Source: Aromatoleum toluvorans
GTDB lineage: Bacteria > Pseudomonadota > Gammaproteobacteria > Burkholderiales > Rhodocyclaceae
Reading direction: 5' to 3'
Length of the DNA: 64,000 nucleotides
NCBI RefSeq assembly: GCF_012910905.1
Contig: NZ_WTVN01000002.1
Coordinates: forward strand, 124,001 to 188,000
A model generated the notes under the pieces. It had not been told where the DNA came from. It searched no databases and saw only the letters and a program-made list of their open reading frames with translations. The position numbers and the translations under genes are program-made. Positions 34,747 through 44,136 of the stretch are shown here, piece after piece. Every line of letters starts with the position of its first letter. The first letter of the stretch is position 1.

Positions 34747-35709
34747 TCAGGCCGCGACGGCGTCGAAGCGTTCGCCTGCACTGACCGGGAAGCCGCGCAG
34801 AAATTCCCCGACCGGCATGCGCCGGCTGCCGGGTTTCTGCAGTTCGACGAGGCGCAGCGCGCCTTCGCCGCACGCGACGACGACCCCGGCGTCGTCCGCC
34901 GACAGCACCGTGCCCGGTGCGCCCGTTCCCGCGGCAGGCTCCGCGCGCCACACCTTCACCGGCACGTCGCGCAGCGTCCCGACCGCGCCCGGGAAAGGAT
35001 TGAAGGCGCGCACCGCGCGCGCGATCTCCAGCGCCGGCCGGCGCCAGTCGATCGCGGCCTCGGCCTTGCCGATCTTCGCCGCGTAGGTCACGCCGGCCTC
35101 CGGCTGCACCTCGGCCTGCAAGCCGCCCTGCGGCAGCGCGCGCAGCGCCGCGACGACCATCTCCGCACCCAGCGCGGCGAGGCGGTCGTGCAGCGTCGCG
35201 GTCGTGTCCTCGGGCGCGATCGCCAGCGCACGCTTCATCAGCATCGCACCAGTGTCGAGGCCCTCGTCCATCTGCATGATCGTGATGCCGGTCTCCGCAT
35301 CGCCCGCCTCGATCGCGCGATGGATCGGCGCGGCGCCGCGCCAGCGCGGCAGCAGCGACGCGTGGATGTTGATGCAGCCCAGGCGCGGCAGCTCGAGCAC
35401 CGCGCGCGGCAGCAGCAGGCCGTAGGCCGCGACGACGAGGATGTCCGGCGCACACGCGGCGAGCGCGGCGCGCTGCGCGTCGGTGCGCAGCTTCTCCGGC
35501 TGGTCGACGGCGATGCCGTGCGCCAGCGCCACCTGCTTCACCGCACTCGCGCTGAGCTTCATGCCGCGCCCGGCGGGACGGTCCGGCTGGGTCAGCACCA
35601 GCGGCACCTCGAAGCCCGCGGCGAGGATCGCCTCCAGCGCCGCGGCGGCGAACTCCGGCGTGCCCGCGAAGGCGACGCGCAGCGGGCTACTCCCGGGCGC
35701 GGCGCTCAC
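34747..35709 (-). CDS. fmt: Methionyl-tRNA formyltransferase
   Basis: Formylates initiator methionyl-tRNA using 10-formyltetrahydrofolate. The 320-residue protein has [16 protein letters not shown] at the N-terminus, the catalytic region [27 protein letters not shown] (N, H and later D of the family triad near residues 110-150) and the [14 protein letters not shown] block. The C-terminal OB-fold domain follows. The ATG overlaps the def stop as ATGA, the usual def-fmt pair. Confidence 0.97.
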   Translation of the reverse strand: MSAAPGSSPLRVAFAGTPEFAAAALEAILAAGFEVPLVLTQPDRPAGRGMKLSASAVKQVALAHGIAVDQPEKLRTDAQRAALAACAPDILVVAAYGLLLPRAVLELPRLGCINIHASLLPRWRGAAPIHRAIEAGDAETGITIMQMDEGLDTGAMLMKRALAIAPEDTTATLHDRLAALGAEMVVAALRALPQGGLQAEVQPEAGVTYAAKIGKAEAAIDWRRPALEIARAVRAFNPFPGAVGTLRDVPVKVWRAEPAAGTGAPGTVLSADDAGVVVACGEGALRLVELQKPGSRRMPVGEFLRGFPVSAGERFDAVAA

Positions 35710-36209
35710 GCGGTGATCCGCGCTTTCTTCGCGAGGCGCGTCTTGATGCGGTTGAGCTTGAGCGGCGACAGGTATTCGACGAAGACCTTGCCTTCGAGGT
35801 GATCGAGCTCATGCTGTATGCATACCGCCAGCAGGCCGTCGGTCTCCAGCTCGAAGGGCTTGCCGTCGGCGTCGAGCGCCTTCACGCGCACGCGCTCGGC
35901 GCGGCACACCTTCTCGTAGATGCCGGGCACCGACAGGCAGCCTTCCTCGCCGATATGCTCGCCGGACTTCTCGAGGATTTCGGCGTTGATGAAGACGCGC
36001 AGGTCGGAGCGGTCCTCGCTGACGTCGATCACCACCACGCGCTGGTGCACATCGACCTGGGTCGCCGCCAGCCCGATGCCGGGCGCCTCGTACATCGTCT
36101 CGGCCATGTCCTTGACGAGCTGGCGGATCGACTCGTCCACCTGCGCGACCGGAGCGGCGCGTTTATGCAAACGGGGGTCGGGATAACGGAGGATCGGTAG
36201 TAGCGCCAT
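35706..36209 (-). CDS. def: Peptide deformylase
   Basis: Removes the formyl group from nascent proteins. The 167-residue protein has all three family motifs: [20 protein letters not shown] (metal cysteine) and [16 protein letters not shown] (HExxH). Full length compared with E. coli (169). Upstream on the minus strand, a TTGAAA with a poor -10 (TAACCC) 17 bases later lies about 30 bases before the ATG. It is first in the def-fmt operon and divergent from the LysM gene. Confidence 0.97.
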   Translation of the reverse strand: MALLPILRYPDPRLHKRAAPVAQVDESIRQLVKDMAETMYEAPGIGLAATQVDVHQRVVVIDVSEDRSDLRVFINAEILEKSGEHIGEEGCLSVPGIYEKVCRAERVRVKALDADGKPFELETDGLLAVCIQHELDHLEGKVFVEYLSPLKLNRIKTRLAKKARITA

Positions 36210-36370
36210 AAATGCTTGCCGGGTTAAGTCATTACGTGCAGAATTTCAAGTGCTTTGGCATGCTGTCGGGGTCGCCCCGGCATTCGAATCGAGTCTGCGG
36301 ATTGGATCCTCGACCGGCGGAAGGCGTTCCGGTAGCGAGAAGTCCGGTTCGTCCCAATCGGAAGCGAGCG

Positions 36371-37396
36371 ATGACCCGCATTATATTCCCTCTCCTCTTC
36401 AGCGTTGCGACCCTTCTCGGCACGCCCGCCCTCGCAGCCCCGGCCGCCATCGCCGACGATGCGCCCGACAGCCACACCGTCGTGCGCGGCGACACGCTGT
36501 GGGGCATTTCCGGGAAGTTCCTCAAGGAACCCTGGCGCTGGCCCGAAGTCTGGCGCCTCAACCGCGACCAGATCCGCAACCCGCACCTGATCTATCCCGG
36601 CCAGATCATCGTGCTCGACCGCAGCGGCCCCTATCTCTCGATCGGCCGCCGCGTCGGCGACCAGAAGCTGCAGCCGCAGGTCTATAACGAAGACCTCAAG
36701 GACGCCGTCACCAGCATCCCGATGCAGGACATCGAGCCCTTCCTGACGAAGCCGCTGGTCCTCGACGAAGCGCGCCTGGCCGACGCCGGCACCGTGGTCG
36801 CGACCGAGACCAGCCGCGTCTTCATGGGCCCCGGCGACACGATCTTCGCCAAGAACATCCGGGACGACCAGAAGGTGTGGCAGGTCCTGCGCCCGGCCAA
36901 GCCGCTGGTCGATCCGGTGACCCGGGAAGTGCTCGGCTACGAGGCCGCCTATCTCGGCGCCGCGCGCGTCACCGAGAACGGCACCCCCGCCACGCTCGAG
37001 ATCCTCAGCGCCGTCGAGGAGATCGGCACCGGCGACCGCCTCCTCGCCAGCGACCGGCCCGAAGTCTTCTCGTTCGTTCCGCATCCGCCGGCAGCCGACG
37101 TCGCCGGGCGCCTGATCGGCATCTACCGTGGCGTCTCGGAAACCGGCCGCAACCATGTCGTCACGCTCAACGTCGGCGCACGCGAAGGCGTCGATCGCGG
37201 CACCGTGCTGGCGCTGCACCGCAACCGCGGTTCGGTCGTCTACAAGGATGACGACGGCAACAAGGAAGCCTACGCGCTGCCGGAAAAGCGCTACGGCCTC
37301 GCCTTCGTGTTCCGCGTCTTCGACCGCGTGTCCTACGCGCTGGTGATGGAAACCGACGGCCAGGTGACGGTCGGCGACAGCGTGCACAAGCCCTGA
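36371..37396 (+). CDS. LysM domain protein, exported
   Basis: Protein of 341 residues with a signal peptide (cleavage after ALA near residue 23) and one LysM domain at about 36-82 (HTVVRGDTLWGISGKFLKEP, then IYPGQIIVLDR). LysM binds peptidoglycan. The remaining 250 residues are a conserved C-terminal region of unknown fold seen in betaproteobacterial proteins encoded just before dprA. ATG at 36371 directly precedes the signal peptide. dprA begins 11 bases after its stop, so they are co-transcribed. Confidence 0.9.
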   Translation: MTRIIFPLLFSVATLLGTPALAAPAAIADDAPDSHTVVRGDTLWGISGKFLKEPWRWPEVWRLNRDQIRNPHLIYPGQIIVLDRSGPYLSIGRRVGDQKLQPQVYNEDLKDAVTSIPMQDIEPFLTKPLVLDEARLADAGTVVATETSRVFMGPGDTIFAKNIRDDQKVWQVLRPAKPLVDPVTREVLGYEAAYLGAARVTENGTPATLEILSAVEEIGTGDRLLASDRPEVFSFVPHPPAADVAGRLIGIYRGVSETGRNHVVTLNVGAREGVDRGTVLALHRNRGSVVYKDDDGNKEAYALPEKRYGLAFVFRVFDRVSYALVMETDGQVTVGDSVHKP

Positions 37397-37407
37397 CGGG
37401 CACGCGC

Positions 37408-38577
37408 GTGGAGGACGATCTCGCCGCCTGGCTGCGGCTGACCCTCCTCCCCGGCATCGGCCCCGAGCGGCAGCGCAGCCTGCTCGCGGCCTTCGGCCTG
37501 CCCGCGCGGATCTTCGCCGCCGGGCGCAGCGCGATCACGGCGGTCGTCGGCGCCGAAACCGCCGACCTGCTGCTCGCCGCCCCCGAGCAGGCGCGCATCG
37601 ACGCGGCCCTCGCATGGGCGGGCGAGCCCGGCAACCACATCCTCACGCTCGCTGACGCCGCCTACCCGCGCGGCCTGCTCGAAATCCCCGATCCGCCGGT
37701 CCTGCTGTACGTGAAAGGCGATCCGGCGCTGCTGGCGTCGCCCGCGCTCGCGATCGTCGGCGCGCGCTCCGCGACGCCGGGCGGTGTCGCCAATGCCCGG
37801 GCCTTTGCCGAAAGCCTTGCCGCGGCCGGGCTCACGATCGTCAGCGGGCTCGCGCTGGGCATCGACGCGGCCGCGCACCAGGGCGCCCTCGCGCAGGAAA
37901 ACGGCCGGACGGTGGCGGTCATCGGCACCGGCGCCGACCGCGTCTATCCCGCGCGCCATCAGTCGCTCGCCCGCGAGATCGTGCGGCAGGGCGCCATCGT
38001 CAGCGAGCTGCCGCTCGGCACGCCCGCGCTGCCGCACAACTTCCCGCGCCGCAACCGCCTCATCGCCGGCCTTTCGCGTGGCGTGCTGGTCGTCGAGGCG
38101 GCCGTCGGCAGCGGCTCGCTGATCACGGCACGGCTCGCGACCGACTGCGGCCGCGAAGTGTTCGCGATCCCCGGCTCCATCCATTCGCCGCTCGCGCGCG
38201 GCTGCCACCGCCTGATCCGCGACGGCGCCAAGCTGGTCGAGACCGCGGCCGACGTGCTCGACGAACTCGCGTGGGGCCGGCCGGCCGCAGCCCCCGCCGC
38301 CGTGCCGCCCCGCGCCCGCGGCACGGCGCGGGGACGCAGCCACGCGGCGGGCGCCGCGTCGCAGGCGCTGTTCACCGCACCCGAACCCGAACCCGAAACG
38401 GACCTGCCGCCGCAGCACGCCACCGTGCTCGCCGCACTGGGTCACGACCCGCTGGACATCGACAGCCTGGCGGCACGCAGCGGCTTGACGCTCGATGCGC
38501 TCTACGCCATTCTGCTGACACTGGAACTCGACGGGCGAGTCAGCCGACTCCCCGGCGGACGCTTCCAGCGCCATTGA
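37408..38577 (+). CDS. dprA: DNA-processing protein DprA
   Basis: Loads RecA on incoming single-stranded DNA during natural transformation. The 389-residue protein has an N-terminal helical (SAM-like) domain, the Rossmann-like core with SGLALGIDAAAHQGAL, VIGTGADRVYPARH and SELPLGTPALPHNFPRRNRLIAGL, and a C-terminal winged-helix (about 335-389) after an alanine/proline linker. The start is GTG. Neighbours LysM upstream and smg downstream are the standard betaproteobacterial arrangement. Confidence 0.96.
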   Translation: MEDDLAAWLRLTLLPGIGPERQRSLLAAFGLPARIFAAGRSAITAVVGAETADLLLAAPEQARIDAALAWAGEPGNHILTLADAAYPRGLLEIPDPPVLLYVKGDPALLASPALAIVGARSATPGGVANARAFAESLAAAGLTIVSGLALGIDAAAHQGALAQENGRTVAVIGTGADRVYPARHQSLAREIVRQGAIVSELPLGTPALPHNFPRRNRLIAGLSRGVLVVEAAVGSGSLITARLATDCGREVFAIPGSIHSPLARGCHRLIRDGAKLVETAADVLDELAWGRPAAAPAAVPPRARGTARGRSHAAGAASQALFTAPEPEPETDLPPQHATVLAALGHDPLDIDSLAARSGLTLDALYAILLTLELDGRVSRLPGGRFQRH

Positions 38578-38594
38578 CCTGCCGGTGTGCCGCC

Positions 38595-39062
38595 ATGTTC
38601 GACATCCTTGTATACCTCTTCGAGAACTACGTTCACGCCGCCGCCTGCCCCGAAATCGACCAGCTCGCCCGCAAGCTCTCGGCGGCCGGTTTCGAGGAGG
38701 ATGAGATCACCGAAGCCCTCGACTGGCTCTCGGGCCTGCGCAGCATCTCCGACGCCTCGCCGCTCGCGACGACGCCCGCAGCGGGTGCCTTCCGCGTGTA
38801 TGCGGCCGAGGAGGAAGCGCGGCTGAACACCGAATGCCGCGGCTTTCTCGCCTTCCTCGAAGGCGCCGGCGCCCTCGATGCCGCGACGCGCGAGATCATC
38901 ATCGAACGCACCCTCGCGCTGAGCGGATTGAGCGTCAGCCTCACGCGGCTCAAGGTGATCGTGCTGATGGTGCTGTGGCAGCGCGAACTGCCGCTCGACA
39001 GCCTGATCATCGACGAACTGCTCGGCGAAGAGGGCGAAGACGCCGGGCAATTGCCGAACTAG
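38595..39062 (+). CDS. smg: Smg family protein (DUF494)
   Basis: Protein of 155 residues matching Smg (DUF494): MFDILVYLFENYVHAAACPE at the start, FEEDEITEALDWLSGL near 38, and the C-terminal KVIVLMVLWQRELPLDSLIIDELL. It is all-helical and of unknown molecular function. In many proteobacteria it follows dprA and precedes topA/topB, as here. ATG at 38595 is used; a long open frame starting inside dprA is not. Confidence 0.95.
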   Translation: MFDILVYLFENYVHAAACPEIDQLARKLSAAGFEEDEITEALDWLSGLRSISDASPLATTPAAGAFRVYAAEEEARLNTECRGFLAFLEGAGALDAATREIIIERTLALSGLSVSLTRLKVIVLMVLWQRELPLDSLIIDELLGEEGEDAGQLPN

Positions 39063-39131
39063 GCGCACCCGCTGCGCTTGCGCCCTTGACGGCGGGCTGC
39101 TTATCATGCGCCGCTCGATCACCCCATACAT

Positions 39132-39150
39132 GAAAGCCTCCAGGGCTTTC
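39132..39150 (+). terminator. Hairpin before topB
   Basis: GAAAGCC (39132-39138) pairs perfectly with GGCTTTC (39144-39150) across 5 bases, 17 bases before the topB ATG and 69 after the smg stop. It has no U-run and may instead affect topB translation. Confidence 0.3.
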
Positions 39151-39167
39151 CAAGGCGGCCCAGCGGC

Positions 39168-41762
39168 ATGAGCAAGCAACTGATCATCGCGGAGAAACCT
39201 TCGGTCGCGCAGGACATCGCCCGCGCGCTGGGCGGCTTCACGAAGGAAAAGGACTACTTCGAGTCCGACGACTATGTGCTGTCGTCGGCGGTCGGCCACC
39301 TGCTCGAGCTGGTGGTGCCCGACGAGTACGAAGTCAAGCGCGGCAAATGGACCTTCGCCCACCTGCCGGTGATCCCGCCGCAGTTCGCGCTGAAGCCCAT
39401 CGAGAAGACCGACGACCGCCTGAAACTCTTGACGCGGCTGATCAAGCGCAAGGACGTCACCGGCCTCATCAACGCCTGCGACGCGGGGCGCGAGGGCGAG
39501 CTGATCTTCAACTTCATCGCGCAGCACGCGAAGACCGACAAGCCGGTGCGCCGCCTGTGGCTGCAGTCGATGACGGCGGCGGCGATCCGCGAGGGCTTCG
39601 CCCATCTGCGCGCCGCGCAGGACGTCGAGGGCCTGCGCCAGGCCGCCGTGTGCCGCGCCGAGAGCGACTGGCTGATCGGCATCAACGGCACGCGCGCGAT
39701 GACCGCGTTCAACTCCAAGACCGGCGGCTTCCACCTGACCACCGTCGGGCGCGTGCAGACGCCGACGCTGGCGATCGTGGTCGAGCGCGAGCAGAAGATC
39801 CGCCAGTTCAAGCCGCGCGACTACTGGGAGCTGGAAGCCTCCTTCGGCTGCCAGGCCGGCAGCTACGCCGGGCGCTGGTTCGACGAGAAGTTCAAGAAAC
39901 CCGAAGGCGACGAGCACGCGACCGCCTTCCGCCTGTGGGACAAGGCCCGGGCCGAAGCGATCAAGGCCAAGTGCGACGGCAAGCCGGGCCAGGTCAGCGA
40001 GGAATCCAAGCCGTCGACGCAGCTCTCGCCGCTGCTCTTCGACCTCACCAGCCTGCAGCGCGAAGCCAACGGCCGCTTCGGCTTCTCCGCGCGGGTGACG
40101 CTGCAGATCGCGCAGGCGCTGTACGAGAAGCACAAGGTGCTGACCTACCCGCGTACCGACGCACGCGCACTGCCCGAGGACTACGTCGGCGCCGTGAAGG
40201 ACGTGATGCGGGCGCTGCCGGACGCCTACGCGCCGTTCGCGGACGAGATCGCGAAGCAGGGCTGGGTGAAGCCCAACAAGCGCATCTTCAACAACGCGAA
40301 GATCTCCGACCACTTCGCGATCATCCCGACCGGCACGCTGCCGAAGAGCCTGTCGGAAGCCGAGCACAAGATCTACGACCTGGTGACGAAGCGCTTCCTG
40401 TCGGTGTTCTACCCGGCGGCCGAATACCGCGTGACGACCCGCATCACGCGTGTGGAAGGTGAAGCCTTCAAGACCGAGGGCAAGGTGCTCGTGAATGCGG
40501 GCTGGCTCGCGGTGTACGGCAAGGAAGGCGTCAAGGACGACGACGAGGACAAGAGCGGCGGCGCGCAGCTGTGCGCGGTGCAGCCGAACGAGACGGTGTC
40601 GACCGACGACATCCTCGTGAAGAGCCTCGTCACCAAGCCGCCTGCGCGCTACAACGAAGCGACGCTGCTCTCCGCAATGGAAGGCGCGGGCAAGATGGTG
40701 GACGACGAGGAACTGCGCGCCGCGATGGGCGAGCGCGGCCTCGGCACGCCGGCGACGCGCGCGCAGATCATCGAGGGCCTGATCGCCGAGCAGTACATCC
40801 ACCGCGAAGGGCGCGAGCTGATCCCGAGTGCGAAGGCGTTCTCGCTGATCACGCTGCTGAAGGGCCTCGACGTCTCCGCGCTGACCTCGCCGGAACTCAC
40901 CGGTGAGTGGGAGCACAAGCTCGCACAGATGGAGCGCGGCCAGCTGTCGCGCCCCGAATTCATGCGCGAGATCGCCGAGATGGCGCGCGAAGTCGTCGAG
41001 CGCGCCAAGCGCTACGAGTCCGACACCGTGCCGGGCGACTTCGCGACGCTGAAGGCGCCGTGCCCGAAGTGCGGCGGCGTGGTGAAGGAGAACTACAAGA
41101 AGTTCGCCTGCCAGGCCTGCGACTGGAGCGCGTGGAAGATCGTCGCCGGGCGCCAGTTCGAGATCGACGAGATCGAGACGCTGCTGTCGACCGGGCGCAT
41201 CGGCCCGCTGATGGGCTTCCGCAGCAAGATGGGGCGGCTCTTCAACGCCGAGATCCGCCTCAACGACGACAAGCAGCCCGAGTTCGACTTCGGCCAGCCG
41301 AAGGACGACGGCGAGGGCGCGGAGGCGGTCGACTTCTCCGGCCAGGAGGCGCTCGGCGCGTGCCCGAAATGCGCGTCGCGCGTGTTCGAGCACGGCATGG
41401 CCTACGTGTGCGAGAAGTCGGTGGGGCCGGAGAAATCCTGCGATTTCCGCTCCGGCAAGGTGATCCTGCAGCAGCCGGTCGAGCGCGAGCAGATGACGAA
41501 GCTGCTCGCGGATGGGCGCACGGACCTGCTCAAGGGTTTCGTGTCGACGCGCACCAAGCGCAAGTTCTCCGCCTTCCTCGTGCGCGGCGCGGACGGCAAG
41601 GTCGGCTTCGAGTTCGAACCCAAGGCGCCGAAGGCCGGGGCCAAGGGCAAGGCGGGCGACGGCGCAGCCAAGGAAGGCGCGGCAGCGGCCGAGGCGACGG
41701 ACAAGGCCGCCGCGAAGCCGGCCGCCCGCAAGGCCGGCCCACGGACACGCAAGGAAGCCTGA
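39168..41762 (+). CDS. topB: DNA topoisomerase III
   Basis: Type IA topoisomerase of 864 residues. The TOPRIM domain opens with LIIAEKPSVAQDIARALGG and carries DAGREGELIF near residue 105; the active-site tyrosine is Y327 in LTYPRTDARAL, close to E. coli Y328. The length exceeds E. coli TopB (653) because of a C-terminal part with zinc-ribbon-like groups (CPKCGGVVKENYKKFACQAC near 630 and CPKCASRVFEHG near 730), a repeated KxGFxS-type module, and an Ala/Lys-rich tail from about 820. It decatenates DNA. Confidence 0.95.
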   Translation: MSKQLIIAEKPSVAQDIARALGGFTKEKDYFESDDYVLSSAVGHLLELVVPDEYEVKRGKWTFAHLPVIPPQFALKPIEKTDDRLKLLTRLIKRKDVTGLINACDAGREGELIFNFIAQHAKTDKPVRRLWLQSMTAAAIREGFAHLRAAQDVEGLRQAAVCRAESDWLIGINGTRAMTAFNSKTGGFHLTTVGRVQTPTLAIVVEREQKIRQFKPRDYWELEASFGCQAGSYAGRWFDEKFKKPEGDEHATAFRLWDKARAEAIKAKCDGKPGQVSEESKPSTQLSPLLFDLTSLQREANGRFGFSARVTLQIAQALYEKHKVLTYPRTDARALPEDYVGAVKDVMRALPDAYAPFADEIAKQGWVKPNKRIFNNAKISDHFAIIPTGTLPKSLSEAEHKIYDLVTKRFLSVFYPAAEYRVTTRITRVEGEAFKTEGKVLVNAGWLAVYGKEGVKDDDEDKSGGAQLCAVQPNETVSTDDILVKSLVTKPPARYNEATLLSAMEGAGKMVDDEELRAAMGERGLGTPATRAQIIEGLIAEQYIHREGRELIPSAKAFSLITLLKGLDVSALTSPELTGEWEHKLAQMERGQLSRPEFMREIAEMAREVVERAKRYESDTVPGDFATLKAPCPKCGGVVKENYKKFACQACDWSAWKIVAGRQFEIDEIETLLSTGRIGPLMGFRSKMGRLFNAEIRLNDDKQPEFDFGQPKDDGEGAEAVDFSGQEALGACPKCASRVFEHGMAYVCEKSVGPEKSCDFRSGKVILQQPVEREQMTKLLADGRTDLLKGFVSTRTKRKFSAFLVRGADGKVGFEFEPKAPKAGAKGKAGDGAAKEGAAAAEATDKAAAKPAARKAGPRTRKEA

Positions 41763-41768
41763 GCGCGG

Positions 41769-41784
41769 CGCCGCCCGGGCGGCG
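41769..41784. terminator. Palindrome between convergent topB and the oxidoreductase gene
   Basis: CGCCGCCCGGGCGGCG is a perfect 16-base palindrome, 6 bases after the topB stop and 15 bases from the stop of the convergent oxidoreductase gene. As a hairpin it would have a tight loop. It is a candidate bidirectional transcription end. Confidence 0.45.
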
Positions 41785-41799
41785 TTGCGAATCGCGCGT

Positions 41800-42948
41800 T
41801 CAGCGCACGACGCGGCCCAGCAGGCGGCTCGCTTCGCCGGCGGGCTCGCCGACCAGCGCAAAACCGCGCAGGGCGCCGGAACGGTCGTGGAACAGCGCGC
41901 GCACGCCGCGCGCGGTCGCCGATTCGTGCCATTCGCCGGCGACCGGCGGCGGCTCGCAGAGCGCAACCGGACAGCATGCGAGGTTGAGGTGCTGCACGCG
42001 CGGCGTCCAGCGCATGCGCGTGGCGCGCCCGCCGAGCACGTCGGCGAGGACGTGGGCGCCGTTTTCGATGTCTTCCCCGAGCGCGAACAGCCGCCCGCCC
42101 AGCTCGGCACACGCACCCAGCGCGAAAATCCCCTCGACCGAGGTGCGCAGCCCGTGGTCGACCACGATGCCGGTCGCGACATCGAGTCCGGCCGCTCGCG
42201 CCAGCTGCACGCGCGGACGGGTGCCCAGCGCGGCGACGACGACATCGACCGGCAAGGCATGGCCGCCCAGGGTCGTGAGCTCGAGGTCGTGCAGGCCGTG
42301 GTCGATGCGCTGCACCCCGTCCTCCAGGCGCACCCGCACACCGGCCGCGGCGAGCGCCTCGGCGACGCGCTGCCCGCACAGCGCGGGGCAGGCGCGGCCG
42401 AGCAGGCGGTTGCCCGGCTCCAGCAGGACGACCTCGCAACCGCCGCGCTTGAAGCTTTCGGCCAGTTCACAGCCGGAGATGCCGCCGCCGATCACCGCGA
42501 CGCGGCGGCGTCCGGACAGCTGGGTGCGCAGGTAGGCGTACTCGGCGAGGCTGCCGACGGTGAGTATGGCGGCGGCGCCGCTGCCGCGCACATTGGCCGG
42601 ACGGATCGCCTCGGCGCCGGTGGCGATGACGAGCTGCGACCAGGGCTGCTCGGCCTGGGCGGGGTTGTCGGTGCGCAGGATGCGACGCTGCGGATCGAGC
42701 ACGAGCGCGCGGCGGCGCGGCGTGATCGTCGCCTCGAACCGGTAGGCCATCTGTTCGGCCGTGGCGATCACCAGTTCGCCCGCATCGCGTCCGTGCGCGA
42801 GCCCGTCCGGCAGCTGGCTCTTGGAGTAGGCCGCGGCGGCGTCCGCGTCGATCATGCAGATCTCGCGGTGGCGGTCGAGCTGGCGCACCGCGCGCAGCAG
42901 CGCGTAGCCGGCGAGGCCGGTGCCGACGATCAGGAGCGGAGCAGCCAC
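41800..42948 (-). CDS. FAD-dependent NAD(P) oxidoreductase (rubredoxin reductase-like)
   Basis: Pyridine nucleotide-disulfide oxidoreductase-fold protein of 382 residues. The N-terminal FAD motif is LLIVGTGLAGYALL, the NAD motif VAVIGGGISGCELAESF at about residues 148-164, and the second FAD motif VEGIFALGACAE near 273. It has no redox-active CxxC, so it resembles rubredoxin or NorW-type reductases, which pass electrons to rubredoxin or a flavodiiron protein. No rubredoxin gene is adjacent, so the partner is unknown. Confidence 0.88.
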   Translation of the reverse strand: MAAPLLIVGTGLAGYALLRAVRQLDRHREICMIDADAAAAYSKSQLPDGLAHGRDAGELVIATAEQMAYRFEATITPRRRALVLDPQRRILRTDNPAQAEQPWSQLVIATGAEAIRPANVRGSGAAAILTVGSLAEYAYLRTQLSGRRRVAVIGGGISGCELAESFKRGGCEVVLLEPGNRLLGRACPALCGQRVAEALAAAGVRVRLEDGVQRIDHGLHDLELTTLGGHALPVDVVVAALGTRPRVQLARAAGLDVATGIVVDHGLRTSVEGIFALGACAELGGRLFALGEDIENGAHVLADVLGGRATRMRWTPRVQHLNLACCPVALCEPPPVAGEWHESATARGVRALFHDRSGALRGFALVGEPAGEASRLLGRVVR

Positions 42949-43042
42949 GGCGATTCCCCGGTAAAGCCTGCCTTCAAACTATAGCCCGCCGTGCGGCGGG
43001 GTGCGGCAATCGGTCACGCCGGCGGCGGCCGGCGCGCGCGGC

Positions 43043-43987
43043 TCAGGTCTCCACGGCCTCCAGCGGCGCGACACGGCCGATCGGGCGCACGCCGGGCAGG
43101 TCGCTTTCGAGGATGGCCGTGCGCAGGACGTCGATCGCGCCGCTGCGCGGATAGGTGACGCGCCACGCGAGCGCGACGCGACGCGAGGGTTCGGGCTCGG
43201 AGAAGGGCCGCACGGCGACGAGCGCGTTCTGCGCCGGCAGGTCGTCGGCGGCGGTGCTGGGCAGCACCGTGACGCCGAGGCCGGTCGCGACCATGTGGCG
43301 GATCGTTTCCAGCGAGCTGCCTTCCAGCGTGCGCTGCAGGCCGCTGACGCTGCGGCAGTGCGGGCAGACTTCGAGCACCTGGTCGCGGAAGCAGTTGCCG
43401 GCGCCGAGCAGCAGCAGCTGGTCGTCGGCGAGCTTGTCGGGATCGATGTGCTCGGCTTCGGTCCAGGGGTGGCTCACCGGCATCAGCACGCGGAAGGGTT
43501 CGTCATAGACGGGCTGGGCGACGACGCCGGCCTCCTCGAACGGCAGCGACAACACGATGACGTCCAGTTCGCCGCGCTTGAGCGCCTCGAGCAGCCGCGT
43601 CGTGTAGTTTTCGTGGATGATCAGCGGCATGCGCGGTGCGAGCTTGTGCACGCGCGGGATGAGCCGCGGCAGCAGGTAGGGCGCGATCGTGTAGATGACG
43701 CCCAGGCGCAGCGGCCCCGACAGAGGATCCTTGCCGGCGGCGGCGATCTCCTGGATCTGCGCCGCTTCCATCAGCACCTTCTCGGCCTGCGCGACGATGC
43801 GCTGGCCGGTGGAGGTGATCTTGACCTCGGTCGCGCTGCGCTCGAAGAGCTGCACGCCGAGCTCGTCCTCGACCTTCTTGACCGCGACCGACAGCGTCGG
43901 CTGGCTGACGTGGCACTTCTCCGCGGCGCGGCCGAAGTGGCGCTCGTGGGCGAGGGCGATGAGGTAGCGGAGATCGGTCAGGGTCAT
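43043..43987 (-). CDS. oxyR: Hydrogen peroxide-responsive regulator OxyR
   Basis: LysR-type regulator of 314 residues with an N-terminal winged helix-turn-helix (HFGRAAEKCHVSQPTLSVAVKK). The peroxide-sensing pair is C199 and C208 in GNCFRDQVLEVC, with numbering identical to E. coli OxyR. This identifies it beyond the general LysR family. It is monocistronic and divergent from the TonB-dependent receptor gene. Confidence 0.95.
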   Translation of the reverse strand: MTLTDLRYLIALAHERHFGRAAEKCHVSQPTLSVAVKKVEDELGVQLFERSATEVKITSTGQRIVAQAEKVLMEAAQIQEIAAAGKDPLSGPLRLGVIYTIAPYLLPRLIPRVHKLAPRMPLIIHENYTTRLLEALKRGELDVIVLSLPFEEAGVVAQPVYDEPFRVLMPVSHPWTEAEHIDPDKLADDQLLLLGAGNCFRDQVLEVCPHCRSVSGLQRTLEGSSLETIRHMVATGLGVTVLPSTAADDLPAQNALVAVRPFSEPEPSRRVALAWRVTYPRSGAIDVLRTAILESDLPGVRPIGRVAPLEAVET

Positions 43988-44080
43988 GGCGGCACGGTCG
44001 GCAATGGCATGCGCGGTAGATGTTACTCCGCGTGGGCACTGCGAGGGTACCTCGGGGACCCCGAAAGCGCCGCACGCCCT

Positions 44081-44086
44081 TATACT
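44081..44086 (+). promoter_or_regulatory. -10-like element upstream of the TonB-dependent receptor
   Basis: TATACT (five of six) lies 51 bases before the receptor ATG in the 149-base gap to oxyR. No matching -35 is present, so an activator would be needed if it is used. Confidence 0.3.
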
Positions 44087-44136
44087 CTCATCGCTGCAAT
44101 GCTCAGTACCCGCGCGGCATCAAACAAGAACCAACT

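Noticed and set aside
36281-36290. TTCGAATC resembling a tRNA T-loop
   Set aside because: No paired T-stem, anticodon arm or acceptor stem surrounds it.
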